Assembly: GCF_947492965.1 (NCBI RefSeq)
Contig: NZ_CANLOZ010000003.1
Coordinates: 372,001-436,000 of the forward strand
DNA: 64,000 bases
Source of the DNA: an uncultured Aquimarina sp.
GTDB taxonomy: Bacteria; Bacteroidota; Bacteroidia; Flavobacteriales; Flavobacteriaceae
Reading direction: 5' to 3'
The notes below the pieces were generated by a model that worked only from the letters and a program-made list of their open reading frames with translations, had not been told where the DNA came from and searched no databases. This document shows, in pieces, positions 18,049-27,839 of this stretch. How positions within the stretch are numbered: position 1 is the first letter of the stretch; each line of letters begins with the position of its first letter. A program made the translations under genes and the position numbers.

Positions 18049-21000
18049 ATGCTTAACAAATGCATTAAGTTTTTTATAGAAAATAAATTTATAGCGTTAC
18101 TACTCCTGTTTATTTTTGTAGGCTTTGGGTTGGTATATTCTCCTTTTTCTTCGGATTTAGGCGTTTTACCAAGCGATCCCATTTCGGTAGACGCAATTCC
18201 CGATATAGGGGAGAATCAACAAATCGTTTTTACCGAATGGAAAGGAAGATCCCCACAGGATATGGAGGATCAAATAACATACCCTTTAACGAGTGCTTTA
18301 TTAGGAGTTCCTGGTGTTAAAACCATTCGTAGCTCTTCTATGTTTGGAGTGTCTTATGTATATATCATTTTTGAAGAGGATGTAGAGTTTTATTGGAGTC
18401 GTAGTCGCATTTTGGAAAAATTAAACTCTCTACCTAATGGCTTATTACCTTTTGGAGTTCAACCTTCTTTAGGTCCTGATGCTACAGGTTTAGGGCAGAT
18501 ATTTTGGTATACGTTAGAAGGAAGAGATCCGGATGGTAACGTAACAGGTGGTTGGGATCTGCAGGAATTAAGAAGTATTCAGGACTATTATGTTAAATAT
18601 GCTTTATCCTCGTCTTCTGGCGTTGCAGAAGTAGCTTCTATAGGTGGATATGTGCAAGAATACCAAATTGATGTAAATCCTGAATTGCTAAAACAATATT
18701 CCATAGAATTACAAGAGGTTGTGAACGCGGTTAAAGAAAGCAATCGTGATATAGGAGCACAAACTTTGGAAATTAATCAAGCAGAATATTTTGTCCGAGG
18801 CTTAGGATATATTAAGTCAATAAATGATTTAGAGAATGCGGTAGTGCGTTCTAAAGATTATGTGTCTATCCGTATAAAAGACATTGCAAAGATTTCACTT
18901 GGACCAGCTTCAAGACGCGGTATCTTAGATAAGGAAGGAGCAGAGGTTGTTGGAGGTGTAGTAGTAGCAAGATATGGTGCTAATCCAATGGAAGTAATAA
19001 GTAATGTAAAGAACAAAATACAAGAACTAAGTTCTGGATTACCGTCAAAAACACTAAAAGATGGAAGAACCTCTCAGGTAACCATTGTGCCTTTTTATGA
19101 TAGATCTGAATTGATAAAAGAGACGTTATGGACATTAAAAGATGCTTTAACGCTGGAGGTGCTAATTACCATACTCGTAGTGTTAATGATGCTACTGAAC
19201 TTACGTGCCTCTATCTTGATTTCGACCTTATTACCTGTGGCAGTTTTAATGGTTTTTATCATGATGAAAATTTGTAAGGTAGATGCTAATATTGTAGCCC
19301 TATCAGGTATAGCAATTGCTATTGGTACTATGGTTGACGTTGGAGTCATACTTTCAGAAAATATTATTAGACATATTAAGGGGAATAAGGGCGAATTACC
19401 TGTGAATACAGTTGTTTATAATGCCACTACAGAGGTGTCAAGCGCAATTTTAACCGCTGTATTAACAACGATTATAAGCTTTGTGCCTGTTTTTATGTTG
19501 ATAGGGGCCGAAGGAAAACTTTTTAGACCATTGGCTTTCACCAAAACCATGGCGCTAATTGCTTCGATTGTAATTGCATTGTTCTTAATACCTCCTTTTG
19601 CAGCGTTTTTGTTTAAAAAACGTTCCATAACAAAAGGAATAAATTATCTAATTCAATTTGTTCTTATTATACTAGGTTTAATAAGTGTTTTTAATAATTT
19701 GTATTTGGGTATAGTACTTATTGTCTTTGGCCTTGTTCAAATACTTTACACTACAGATAAGATTTCTAAAAAAACAACAAATAACATCTATATCATTGTT
19801 TCTGGGATAACGGTTGCTTTTCTGTTAGCTATACATTGGAGACCTCTTGGAATTGATAAAAGTGTTTTTTGGAATTTGATTTTTGTTGTGCTCCTATGTG
19901 CAGGTCTACTAGGAAGTTTCTTTCTGTTTCAGAAGTATTATGTTCGTATTTTGAACTGGGCACTTCGTAATAAGTTATTATTTATGTCGCTGCCGATAAC
20001 GATTGTAATTTGTGGGGTTATTATTTTTCAATCTTTAGGTAAAGAGTTCATGCCTTCGCTTAATGAAGGAACGTTTCTATTAATGCCTACTTCATTGCCG
20101 CATGCTGGAGCCGATGAAAATAAAAGAGTGCTGCAACAACTTGATATGGCAGTAGCAAATATTCCAGAGATAGCAACAGTAGTTGGTAAGGCAGGAAGAG
20201 TAAACTCTGCGCTTGATCCAGCTCCCTTATCGATGTATGAGAATGTTATCATCTATAAACCTGAGTTTGCTACAAATGCAGAAGGAAAACCACAAAGGTT
20301 TAAAATAAATAATGATGGACTTTTCGAATTAAAAAATGGAAGTTTTGTTGCTAGTCCTAATGCAACAAAAGAACAACTAATTCCAGATAAGAATGGAGCA
20401 TTTTATAGAAATTGGAGAGCCCATATAAAATCCCCCGATGATATTTGGGAAGAGATCACCAAAGTAACCAAATTGCCAGGAGTTACTTCTGCTCCAAAAT
20501 TACAACCTATAGAAACCAGGTTAGTGATGCTTCAAACAGGAATGCGATCACCGATGGGAATAAAAATACAAGGGCAAGATCAAAAATTAATAGAGAGTTT
20601 TGGATTGCAATTAGAAACTGTTTTAAAAGAGGTTAAGGGAATTAAAACGGAGACAGTTTTTGCTGATAGAGTAGTTGGTAAACCTTATCTTTTAATAGAG
20701 CTCGATAGAAATCGTATAGCAAAGTATGGAATATCTGTAGAAAAGGTTCAAAAAGAGCTGGAAGTTGCTTTAGGAGGTAAAAAAATATCGCAGACAGTAG
20801 AAGGGAGAGAACGATATGATATTAGAGTTAGATATCCCAGAGAACTGCGCACAACTCCAGAGGATATAAAGAATATATATATCCCTATTCAGCAAGGCAC
20901 TTCAGTTCCCTTAAGCGAACTAGTGACAATTAGATACGAAAAAGGCCCTGAGGCTATCAAAAGTGAAGATACTTTTTTAGTCAGTTATGTGTTGTTTGAT

Positions 21001-21744
21001 AAAGCAGATGAGTATGCAGAAGTAGATCTCATACAAAATGCAAAAAAAGTGTTGCAAGAGAAGATAAATAGTGGTGAATTAATAAAACCAAAAGGAATCA
21101 ATTATAAGTTTACTGGAACTTATGAAAATCAACTACGTTCGGAAAAATCACTTTCCATTATTGTTCCTTTAACCTTACTTAGTATTTTCTTGATCTTGTA
21201 TTTTCAGTTTAGGTCTATAACAATTTCTCTGATGGTGTTTATGGGGGTTATCGTATCTTTTGCAGGAGGTTTTTTAATGATTTGGGTATATGGTCAAGGT
21301 TGGTTTTTGGATATTGATATATTTGGTGATAATCTAAGATCTTTGTTTCAAATACAGAAGATAAACCTAAGTGTAGCTGTATGGGTTGGTTTTATTGCAT
21401 TGTTTGGAATTGCTACCGATGACGGAGTTATTATGGCAACATATCTAACACAGACTTTTAAGAAAAATCACCCTGTAACTATCAAAGCAATTCATGAGTC
21501 TGTAATACAGGCTGGTGAAAAACGAATACGACCTTGTTTAATGACTACAGCAACTACCATTTTGGCGTTGCTTCCAATACTAACATCAACAGGAAGAGGA
21601 AGTGATATTATGATACCAATGGCGATTCCAAGTTTTGGTGGAATGTTTATCGCTTTGATTACTTTATTTGTAGTGCCAATCTTATTTAGTTGGCAACAAG
21701 AATTTGTATTAAAAAAAGAAAATAGAATTGAAAAAGACGCATAA
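18049..21744 (+). CDS. cusA: Heavy-metal efflux RND permease, CusA type
   Basis: A 1231-residue inner-membrane RND pump of the heavy-metal (HME) branch. It starts with a hydrophobic helix and the SVDAIPDIGENQQIVFTEWKGRSPQDMEDQITYPLTSALLGVPGVKTIRS signature shared by CusA and CzcA. The fourth-helix region LSGIAIAIGTMVDVGVILSEN resembles the CusA form (GAMVD) more than the CzcA form, so Cu(I)/Ag(I) is the expected substrate. It is longer than E. coli CusA (1047), partly because of inserted hydrophobic segments after about residue 525 and a loop around 745-785. It should work with the TolC protein and CusB encoded downstream. Confidence 0.9.
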   Translation: MLNKCIKFFIENKFIALLLLFIFVGFGLVYSPFSSDLGVLPSDPISVDAIPDIGENQQIVFTEWKGRSPQDMEDQITYPLTSALLGVPGVKTIRSSSMFGVSYVYIIFEEDVEFYWSRSRILEKLNSLPNGLLPFGVQPSLGPDATGLGQIFWYTLEGRDPDGNVTGGWDLQELRSIQDYYVKYALSSSSGVAEVASIGGYVQEYQIDVNPELLKQYSIELQEVVNAVKESNRDIGAQTLEINQAEYFVRGLGYIKSINDLENAVVRSKDYVSIRIKDIAKISLGPASRRGILDKEGAEVVGGVVVARYGANPMEVISNVKNKIQELSSGLPSKTLKDGRTSQVTIVPFYDRSELIKETLWTLKDALTLEVLITILVVLMMLLNLRASILISTLLPVAVLMVFIMMKICKVDANIVALSGIAIAIGTMVDVGVILSENIIRHIKGNKGELPVNTVVYNATTEVSSAILTAVLTTIISFVPVFMLIGAEGKLFRPLAFTKTMALIASIVIALFLIPPFAAFLFKKRSITKGINYLIQFVLIILGLISVFNNLYLGIVLIVFGLVQILYTTDKISKKTTNNIYIIVSGITVAFLLAIHWRPLGIDKSVFWNLIFVVLLCAGLLGSFFLFQKYYVRILNWALRNKLLFMSLPITIVICGVIIFQSLGKEFMPSLNEGTFLLMPTSLPHAGADENKRVLQQLDMAVANIPEIATVVGKAGRVNSALDPAPLSMYENVIIYKPEFATNAEGKPQRFKINNDGLFELKNGSFVASPNATKEQLIPDKNGAFYRNWRAHIKSPDDIWEEITKVTKLPGVTSAPKLQPIETRLVMLQTGMRSPMGIKIQGQDQKLIESFGLQLETVLKEVKGIKTETVFADRVVGKPYLLIELDRNRIAKYGISVEKVQKELEVALGGKKISQTVEGRERYDIRVRYPRELRTTPEDIKNIYIPIQQGTSVPLSELVTIRYEKGPEAIKSEDTFLVSYVLFDKADEYAEVDLIQNAKKVLQEKINSGELIKPKGINYKFTGTYENQLRSEKSLSIIVPLTLLSIFLILYFQFRSITISLMVFMGVIVSFAGGFLMIWVYGQGWFLDIDIFGDNLRSLFQIQKINLSVAVWVGFIALFGIATDDGVIMATYLTQTFKKNHPVTIKAIHESVIQAGEKRIRPCLMTTATTILALLPILTSTGRGSDIMIPMAIPSFGGMFIALITLFVVPILFSWQQEFVLKKENRIEKDA

Positions 21745-21754
21745 AAAGAATAAA

Positions 21755-23020
21755 ATGAATTTAAGAAAGATAACTTTTTTTCAAAATATGATTCCTTGGA
21801 TAACTCTCAAAACACTTATAAGTTGTGGTTTGTTGTTTTTATTCTTTCAAGAGGTAAAATCGCAAACGCTACAGGATTATATAAAAGAAGCAAAAGAAAA
21901 TAATCCCGAGTTAAAAGCCTTTCGGAATGCCTTAAAAGTTAGTGAAGAAAGAGTCAATGAGGTAGGAGGACTACCAAATACAACTATCGGAACAGGGTAT
22001 TTTGTGAGTGAACCAGAAACTAGAACAGGTGCACAAAAAGCAAAGTTTAGTGCACAACAGCGTATACCTTGGTTTGGTACTATAAAAGCCAGAAAGGAAA
22101 CAGCATCTTTAGAAAGTGAGGTTTCTAAGAATAAACTAGAAATTGCAATTAGAAAAATTACCTTACAAGTAGAGCAAGCTTATTACAATTTATATGAGCT
22201 AAAAGCAAGACAAAATGTATTGACTAAACAAGAAGAATTGTTAGACACCTATATAGAGATTGCGCTTAAGGAAGTTGAAAACAATAGAGCTTCAACCGTA
22301 GATGTATTAAAACTAAATATTGCGAAAAATAATCTTCAAAACGAAAAGGAAATTTTAAAGGGTGAAATTCTTACTTCGGAAACTGTTATGAATCAACTTT
22401 TGCATAGAGATGGTTTTGATCCATTAATTGTCCCGGATAATCTTTTTATTCCGGATGAGGAACCAACTATGATGTTAGATGATATTACGTTTCACCCAGA
22501 ATTAATGACCTACGATTTTTTGAATGATTTGTTAGATAAAAAAGAAGATGTGAATACTAAAGAAGCCTTGCCATCAATTGGAGTAGGTTTGGATTATGTC
22601 ATAGTTGAAGAACGACCGAATATTGATTTTTCGGATAATGGGAAAGATATAGTAATGCCTTCTTTATCACTCTCTATACCTATTTTTTCCAAAAAACATT
22701 CTTCTAGATCTAAACAATACGAACTTCAAAAAGAAGAGGTGTATCAAAAAAGAGAAGCTTCGCAAAATAGTTTAGAAAATATGATGGAAAAAGCAATAAA
22801 TAATAGAATTACAGCTCGAATTAATTATGATACTCAGCAAAAAAATATCGAACAAGCAAAACAAGCCGAGCAAATTATTGTATCAGGTTATGAAACTACC
22901 CAGTTAGATTTTGAAGAAATACTGGATGTACAGCAAATGCTATTGAATTTCGAAAATGAGAAAGTGAAAGCAATAGCTCAATATTTTAAACAAACAGCAA
23001 TTTTAAATTACTTAAGATAA
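21755..23020 (+). CDS. TolC-family outer-membrane efflux channel (CusC role)
   Basis: The ORF track begins at a TTG (21728) that overlaps cusA. I prefer the ATG at 21755, 10 nt after the cusA stop, giving MNLRKITFFQNMIPW and a signal ending in EVKSQ, about 421 residues. Two copies of the outer-membrane-efflux repeat are present, with long helices (IRKITLQVEQAYYNLYELKARQNVLTKQEELLDTYIEIALKEVENNRASTVDVL). It forms the outer-membrane exit duct for the CusA/CusB pump. Confidence 0.88.
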   Translation: MNLRKITFFQNMIPWITLKTLISCGLLFLFFQEVKSQTLQDYIKEAKENNPELKAFRNALKVSEERVNEVGGLPNTTIGTGYFVSEPETRTGAQKAKFSAQQRIPWFGTIKARKETASLESEVSKNKLEIAIRKITLQVEQAYYNLYELKARQNVLTKQEELLDTYIEIALKEVENNRASTVDVLKLNIAKNNLQNEKEILKGEILTSETVMNQLLHRDGFDPLIVPDNLFIPDEEPTMMLDDITFHPELMTYDFLNDLLDKKEDVNTKEALPSIGVGLDYVIVEERPNIDFSDNGKDIVMPSLSLSIPIFSKKHSSRSKQYELQKEEVYQKREASQNSLENMMEKAINNRITARINYDTQQKNIEQAKQAEQIIVSGYETTQLDFEEILDVQQMLLNFENEKVKAIAQYFKQTAILNYLR

Positions 23021-23047
23021 AACAAACCCATAATAAAAAATATCATC

Positions 23048-23620
23048 ATGAATAGAATAATGTATAAAGTATTAGCACTCGTAATAATAGGTCTTATGAT
23101 GTCCTGTGCAAAAGATAAAAAGGAACCAACAAAAAATATAGAAGATACTCCTGTAACGGAAGAAGGAAGTGTAAAAGAGGATAAAGATCTGGATCTGACA
23201 TCCTCAAAAAGCGAAGTGGTTTTTGGTGATGAAAAAATTACCAAATTATATAATCAATATCTTTTAGTAAAAAAACAATTAGTGAACTCAAAATCAAAAT
23301 TAGTACAAAAAGAAGCTAAGAAATTAGGGGAGTTGATAGATGATTCGGATGAAAATAAACAATTAAAGGCAACTGCAAAGCTTATTTCTCTCACGAAAGA
23401 GATTAAAAAGCAGAGAGATTTTTTTGTTACGCTAACAGAAGAAACTGAAAAAATAATAGGTGGAGCGACCATAACCTCTGGAAAAGTGTATAAGCAGTTT
23501 TGCCCGATGGCTTTCGGAGGAAATGGAGGATATTGGTTGTCTAATTCTGATGAAGTTCGTAATCCTTATTACGGGAATGAGATGCTTATTTGTGGTAAAG
23601 TAGATACAACCATACAGTAA
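23048..23620 (+). CDS. DUF3347 lipoprotein of the copper operon
   Basis: A 190-residue lipoprotein with the lipobox MMSC at Cys20 and an acidic linker, then a helical domain (about 65-140). It ends in KQFCPMAFGGNGGYWLSNSDEVRNPYYGNEMLICG, the DUF3347 signature. The same C-terminal signature occurs at the end of the CusB protein in this operon. The conserved CPM, Met and Cys residues suggest copper binding in the periplasm, but no activity has been established. It may deliver copper to, or shield it from, the efflux complex. Confidence 0.8.
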   Translation: MNRIMYKVLALVIIGLMMSCAKDKKEPTKNIEDTPVTEEGSVKEDKDLDLTSSKSEVVFGDEKITKLYNQYLLVKKQLVNSKSKLVQKEAKKLGELIDDSDENKQLKATAKLISLTKEIKKQRDFFVTLTEETEKIIGGATITSGKVYKQFCPMAFGGNGGYWLSNSDEVRNPYYGNEMLICGKVDTTIQ

Positions 23621-23687
23621 AAACTATACAATGCTTTTTTGCGGAGTTAGGAGGATAGATTTTTAACGATTACCAAAATTTAAAAGT

Positions 23688-24407
23688 GTGAAAGTAAAGT
23701 ATCACATAGAAGGGATGACCTGTAATGGATGTCGAACTCAAGTAGAACAAATACTGAATTCGTTAGCTGAGGTAAAAGAAGCCCACGTAGATCTTGAAAC
23801 AAAAGAAGCATCTTTAGTTTTGCATAAGCCTTTGGATATTGATAAGGTATTAAAAGAGATGCCTAAAAAGTACACCATAACTGAAAAGAAAGAAGATAAG
23901 TCAAATGCTAATCATATTGTTGCAACGGAAAAGACAAAAACTAGACAGTTATTTCCTCTTTTTTTAATTCTGGTGTATATAACAATGGCATCAATATTAT
24001 TGAATTATAAACAATGGGATGCTGATAATTTTATGATGGATTTCATGGGATTGTTCTATATTGTATTTAGCTTTTTTAAGCTATTGGATTTGTCAGGGTT
24101 TGCCAAATCTTTTGCGATGTATGATCCGCTCGCAAATAAGCTTTCCTCTTATGCTTGGGTATATCCCTTTATCGAAATTGGTTTAGGGTTGATGTTCCTG
24201 ATGCGATTTAATATTCAGATAGCTTTATTAGTTACGATAGTAGTTTTAGGTATTACCACATTTGGAGTAACAAAAGTTTTATTGGATAAAAAGAGCATTC
24301 AATGTGCGTGTTTGGGAACGGCGCTAAAGTTACCCATGACGAAAGCTACTTTTATAGAAAATGCTATCATGCTTGTTATGGCATTTTTAATGCTTTATAA
24401 TAGGTAA
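23688..24407 (+). CDS. HMA metal-binding domain fused to a MauE/DoxX-like membrane domain
   Basis: A 239-residue protein that starts at GTG (23688); the next ATG falls inside the metal motif, so GTG is required. Residues 1-65 are a heavy-metal-associated domain with EGMTCNGCRTQVEQIL (C12, C15). From about residue 85 to the end it has four hydrophobic helices of MauE/DoxX type, including a CAC pair (IQCACLG). MauE proteins act in disulfide or redox chemistry of periplasmic proteins. The cytoplasmic HMA part would bind Cu(I). It may pass copper or reducing equivalents to the efflux system, which is an inference from domain content. Confidence 0.82.
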   Translation: MKVKYHIEGMTCNGCRTQVEQILNSLAEVKEAHVDLETKEASLVLHKPLDIDKVLKEMPKKYTITEKKEDKSNANHIVATEKTKTRQLFPLFLILVYITMASILLNYKQWDADNFMMDFMGLFYIVFSFFKLLDLSGFAKSFAMYDPLANKLSSYAWVYPFIEIGLGLMFLMRFNIQIALLVTIVVLGITTFGVTKVLLDKKSIQCACLGTALKLPMTKATFIENAIMLVMAFLMLYNR

Positions 24408-24410
24408 TGT

Positions 24411-25109
24411 ATGGTTAAAAGAAAAACAGCAATATGGATTAGAAAAGCACATCGCTACTTAGGATTGTTTCTTGGAATCCAGTTTTTGATGTGGACAATA
24501 AGTGGATTGTATTTCAGTTGGACGGATATTGATGAAATACATGGAGATCATTTTAAAAAAGAGCAGAAAAAGATAGTTCATAGCAATTTAAAAGGATTGG
24601 ATATTATCACTTCTAGAATGGAAGTTTCTGCATTAGAATTGAGAACGATTGCTAATAAACCATATTATTGGATTAATGATAGCATTCTGGTAGATGCATT
24701 ATCTGGATCTATAAAGCCAGAAATTTCTAAGGAAGAAGCCTTAAAAATTGCAGAAATGCAAATGCGTGACGATTTACAAGTAATCTCGGTTGATTATATA
24801 ACTGAAGTCGATAAGCATCATGAATATAGAGGAAGGTCTTTACCAGCTTATGTGATTAATTATGATCATCCCGAAAATGTAAAAGCGTATGTAGCAGCTT
24901 TAGACGGATCATTTCAGCGAGTACGACATCAATCTTGGAGATGGTTTGATTTTTTATGGATGACCCATACCATGGATTACGAAGGGAGAGATGATTTTAA
25001 TACATCAGTATTACGAATCTTTTCTCTATTAGGACTTATCACAGTAATAAGTGGCTTTGTATTGTGGTATGTCTCATCTAGTACGATTAGAAGAATGATA
25101 AAAAAGTAA
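24411..25109 (+). CDS. PepSY-domain membrane protein
   Basis: A 232-residue protein with an N-terminal helix (RKAHRYLGLFLGIQFLMWTISGLYFSW), a periplasmic PepSY region (ISKEEALKIAEMQMRD...) and a C-terminal helix (LGLITVISGFVLWYVSSS). This is the architecture of PepSY-TM proteins often found beside metal and siderophore genes. The histidines in helix 1 and in WMTHTMDYEGRDDFN suggest a heme- or metal-linked redox function, possibly reduction, but this is unproven. It sits 3 nt after the HMA-MauE gene and 2 nt before cusB, so it is firmly part of the operon. Confidence 0.82.
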   Translation: MVKRKTAIWIRKAHRYLGLFLGIQFLMWTISGLYFSWTDIDEIHGDHFKKEQKKIVHSNLKGLDIITSRMEVSALELRTIANKPYYWINDSILVDALSGSIKPEISKEEALKIAEMQMRDDLQVISVDYITEVDKHHEYRGRSLPAYVINYDHPENVKAYVAALDGSFQRVRHQSWRWFDFLWMTHTMDYEGRDDFNTSVLRIFSLLGLITVISGFVLWYVSSSTIRRMIKK

Positions 25110-25111
25110 TT

Positions 25112-26839
25112 ATGGAGAAGAAAAGTGCCATTTATTTGATAGTAGTATTATTTGTTGGAGTTGGAATAGGGTATCTACTTTTTGGAAGCTCCTCCCACTC
25201 GAACTCGGATCATGCTCATGATGAAAATACTGAAGTGGCTGATCAAATTTGGACGTGTTCCATGCACCCTCAGATTAAGCAATCAGAATCTGGTGATTGT
25301 CCAATATGTGGAATGGATTTAATTCCTACTACAAATATGACAGCTGATTTAGATATAAATCAATTCAGAATGACAGAAAATGCTATGGCATTAGCTAATA
25401 TTCAAACATCTATTGTAGGAGATGGAAGTGAGAACTCCCAAGAGATAAGACTATCTGGTAAGATTGAAGAAAATGAAGAAGAGACAACAGTGCAGGTTAC
25501 TCATTTTACAGGTAGGATTGAAAAACTTTTGGTAAATGCAATCGGAGAAAAAATAGCTAAAGGACAAAGAATTGCTCTAATTTATTCTCCAGAACTAGTG
25601 GCTGCACAACAAGAATTATTAACTGCTGCAAAGCTTAAAGAACAGCAACCTGAATTGTATAAAGCAGTAAGAAATAAATTAAAACTTAGAAAGCTATCGG
25701 AGAACCAAATTAATCAAATAGAATCTTCGGGTAATATTATGGAAATGTTCCCCTTGCATGCGCAAGTTTCTGGAATAGTTTCTGAAAAAATGGTCGAGGA
25801 AGGTAATCATATAGAAAGAGGACAAGTATTGTATAAGCTTTCAAATTTGAATACGGTATGGGCGAATTTTGATATGTACGAAAATCAGATTTCTTTAATA
25901 AAAAATGGACAAGATGTCAATGTGATTACCAATGCATATCCAGATACTAAGATAAAAGCAAAAATTTCCTTTATAGATCCAATTCTTAATAAAGTTTCCA
26001 GAACGGTTAGTGCTAGAGCTGTATTAACTAATAAAGATGCTATGTTTAAGCCAGGAATGTTTATTGAGGGAGTTATTGCTGTCTCTAATAACAATGATGA
26101 AAAGGATAACATAATAGTCCCTAAAAGTGCGGTGCTTTGGACTGGGAAACGCTCATTAGTATATGTGAAAAAGGAGGCTATAACTCCAGTTTTTGAAATG
26201 AGAGAAGTAGTATTAGGGAACTCGAATAGTGATTCCTACCAGATCTTGTCTGGATTACAGAAAGGAGAGGAAATAGTTACTAATGGAACCTTTACTGTAG
26301 ATGCTGCGGCACAATTACAAGGAAAAAAATCAATGATGAAATTAGGAATCAATCAAAGTGATTCTACAAAAGATATAGATTTTGAAAAAGTCTCAATATC
26401 CGTTGATTTTAGAAAATTGTTCAATCAAGCATTGTTGTCTTATTTTAGTCTCAAAGATGCGCTGGTGGCTAGTGATGCAAATCTTTCTGCCACTTTTTCG
26501 GAGAAAATGTTATCCCAATTAAAGAATCTAAATATTTCAGAATTGCCAGATGATGAGTTAGAGTATCTACAAAACCTTAAAAAGCATTTACAAGGTATTT
26601 CTGATAAAGAAGATCTAATACATCAAAGAGCTCATTTTAAAGATCTGAATGAAAATTTAAATCGTCTAATCCATAAAATCGGGAATACTACTCAAACAAT
26701 CTACATACAAAAATGCCCTATGGCTAATGATAATAAAGGAGCCATTTGGTTAAGTAAAGAAAAAGAAGTTAGAAACCCTTATTTTGGTGATGCAATGCTT
26801 GCTTGCGGCAGTGTAATCAACACTTTAGAGCACTTGTAG
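25112..26839 (+). CDS. cusB: CusB-type periplasmic adaptor with metal-binding and DUF3347 domains
   Basis: A 575-residue membrane-fusion protein. The N-terminal helix is followed by a His/Asp stretch and a heavy-metal-binding domain, WTCSMHPQIKQ...CPICGMDLIP (about residues 47-72). The adaptor body follows (lipoyl-like HFTGRIEKLLVNAIGEKIAKGQRI, hairpin and beta-barrel ANFDMYENQI). The C-terminal extension of about 150 residues is DUF3347, ending KCPMANDNKGAIWLSKEKEVRNPYFGDAMLACG. It links CusA to TolC and probably hands over Cu(I)/Ag(I). It is the last gene of the operon; no clear terminator follows. Confidence 0.9.
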   Translation: MEKKSAIYLIVVLFVGVGIGYLLFGSSSHSNSDHAHDENTEVADQIWTCSMHPQIKQSESGDCPICGMDLIPTTNMTADLDINQFRMTENAMALANIQTSIVGDGSENSQEIRLSGKIEENEEETTVQVTHFTGRIEKLLVNAIGEKIAKGQRIALIYSPELVAAQQELLTAAKLKEQQPELYKAVRNKLKLRKLSENQINQIESSGNIMEMFPLHAQVSGIVSEKMVEEGNHIERGQVLYKLSNLNTVWANFDMYENQISLIKNGQDVNVITNAYPDTKIKAKISFIDPILNKVSRTVSARAVLTNKDAMFKPGMFIEGVIAVSNNNDEKDNIIVPKSAVLWTGKRSLVYVKKEAITPVFEMREVVLGNSNSDSYQILSGLQKGEEIVTNGTFTVDAAAQLQGKKSMMKLGINQSDSTKDIDFEKVSISVDFRKLFNQALLSYFSLKDALVASDANLSATFSEKMLSQLKNLNISELPDDELEYLQNLKKHLQGISDKEDLIHQRAHFKDLNENLNRLIHKIGNTTQTIYIQKCPMANDNKGAIWLSKEKEVRNPYFGDAMLACGSVINTLEHL

Positions 26840-27071
26840 CTTACTTAGAATTATTATGTTTAAAGCTTTGATTTGTAAAATAATACAATTTTATTTTAAT
26901 GGTTAAGCAAAACGACGTATCTTTAATTTAGGGAAATATTGGATTACGTTTTTTAAGAGATTACAGTTATTACTAATTGTGCATTATGTTTTTACAGAAA
27001 AGGCATTAAATGCGCAACGATTTTTTATGTGATACTCAAGCAAATAAATGTGATCAGAAAAGATTGGGAAT

Positions 27072-27830
27072 ATGATTAAAAAACTACTTTTTATTACATT
27101 TTTATCCTTACTATTTTCATGTAAGGAAACACCTGTACAGACAGTGACTAGTGCGAGTACACTAGCCTTGTTAGAAAAATCTAAAGCTATTCAGTTACGA
27201 GCAGAGAGAGTCGAACAGCATATGAAAGTTTGGCAAGATTCTTTGGATCGATTCGGAAGTTCAGAGAAGTCTAAAGTACAGTTTAAAGACGATGAATTTG
27301 TAAATATAGAAGAGCTTTCTAACTTTTTTGTATTGGATATGAAATATGCTACAGAGGATAACTTTCTTAAAAAGGCGGTGTATTCTTGTGCTAAATGTTT
27401 TGTAAGAGGAGTTGTAGCAAAAGCATTGATTAATGCCAATAAGGATTTTATGGAAAAAGGATATAGAATCAAGCTTTTTGATTGCTATCGCCCTCATAGT
27501 GTACAAAAGAAAATGTGGGAAATATTTCCTAATCCAGGTTATGTGGCAGACCCCAAAGGAGGATCAATTCATAATAAAGGAGCTGCGGTAGATATTACGT
27601 TAACAGATTTACAAGGAAATCAATTAGATATGGGTACTGATTTTGATCATTTTGGGAAAGAAGCACATCATTCTTATAGAGCGTTGTCAGATGAAATCCT
27701 TGCTAATCGTAAGTTGCTAAAAGAAACTATGGAAAAGCATGGTTTTTCTACCATACGTACCGAATGGTGGCACTATAATTTTAAAAACAAAAAGTTTAAG
27801 ATTGCTGATTTTAAATGGAAGTGTGGTTAG
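27072..27830 (+). CDS. VanX/DdpX-like D-Ala-D-Ala dipeptidase lipoprotein
   Basis: A 252-residue M15D-family peptidase with the lipobox LFSC (Cys17). The zinc and catalytic motifs are all present: DCYRPHSVQ (transition-state Arg), SIHNKGAAVDITL (His and Asp ligands) and TEWWHYNF (catalytic Glu and third ligand His). The family cleaves D-alanyl-D-alanine and related dipeptides. As a lipoprotein it would act in the periplasm on peptidoglycan-derived dipeptides, which points to cell-wall recycling and not to vancomycin resistance; no vanH/vanA neighbours exist. The preceding 232-bp gap shows nothing recognisable. Confidence 0.88.
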   Translation: MIKKLLFITFLSLLFSCKETPVQTVTSASTLALLEKSKAIQLRAERVEQHMKVWQDSLDRFGSSEKSKVQFKDDEFVNIEELSNFFVLDMKYATEDNFLKKAVYSCAKCFVRGVVAKALINANKDFMEKGYRIKLFDCYRPHSVQKKMWEIFPNPGYVADPKGGSIHNKGAAVDITLTDLQGNQLDMGTDFDHFGKEAHHSYRALSDEILANRKLLKETMEKHGFSTIRTEWWHYNFKNKKFKIADFKWKCG

Positions 27831-27839
27831 GACATAACT

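Noticed and set aside
21728-21754. TTG start giving a TolC protein overlapping cusA
   Set aside because: The added residues (KKTHKKNK) do not belong to the signal peptide, and the ATG at 21755 gives a normal one.
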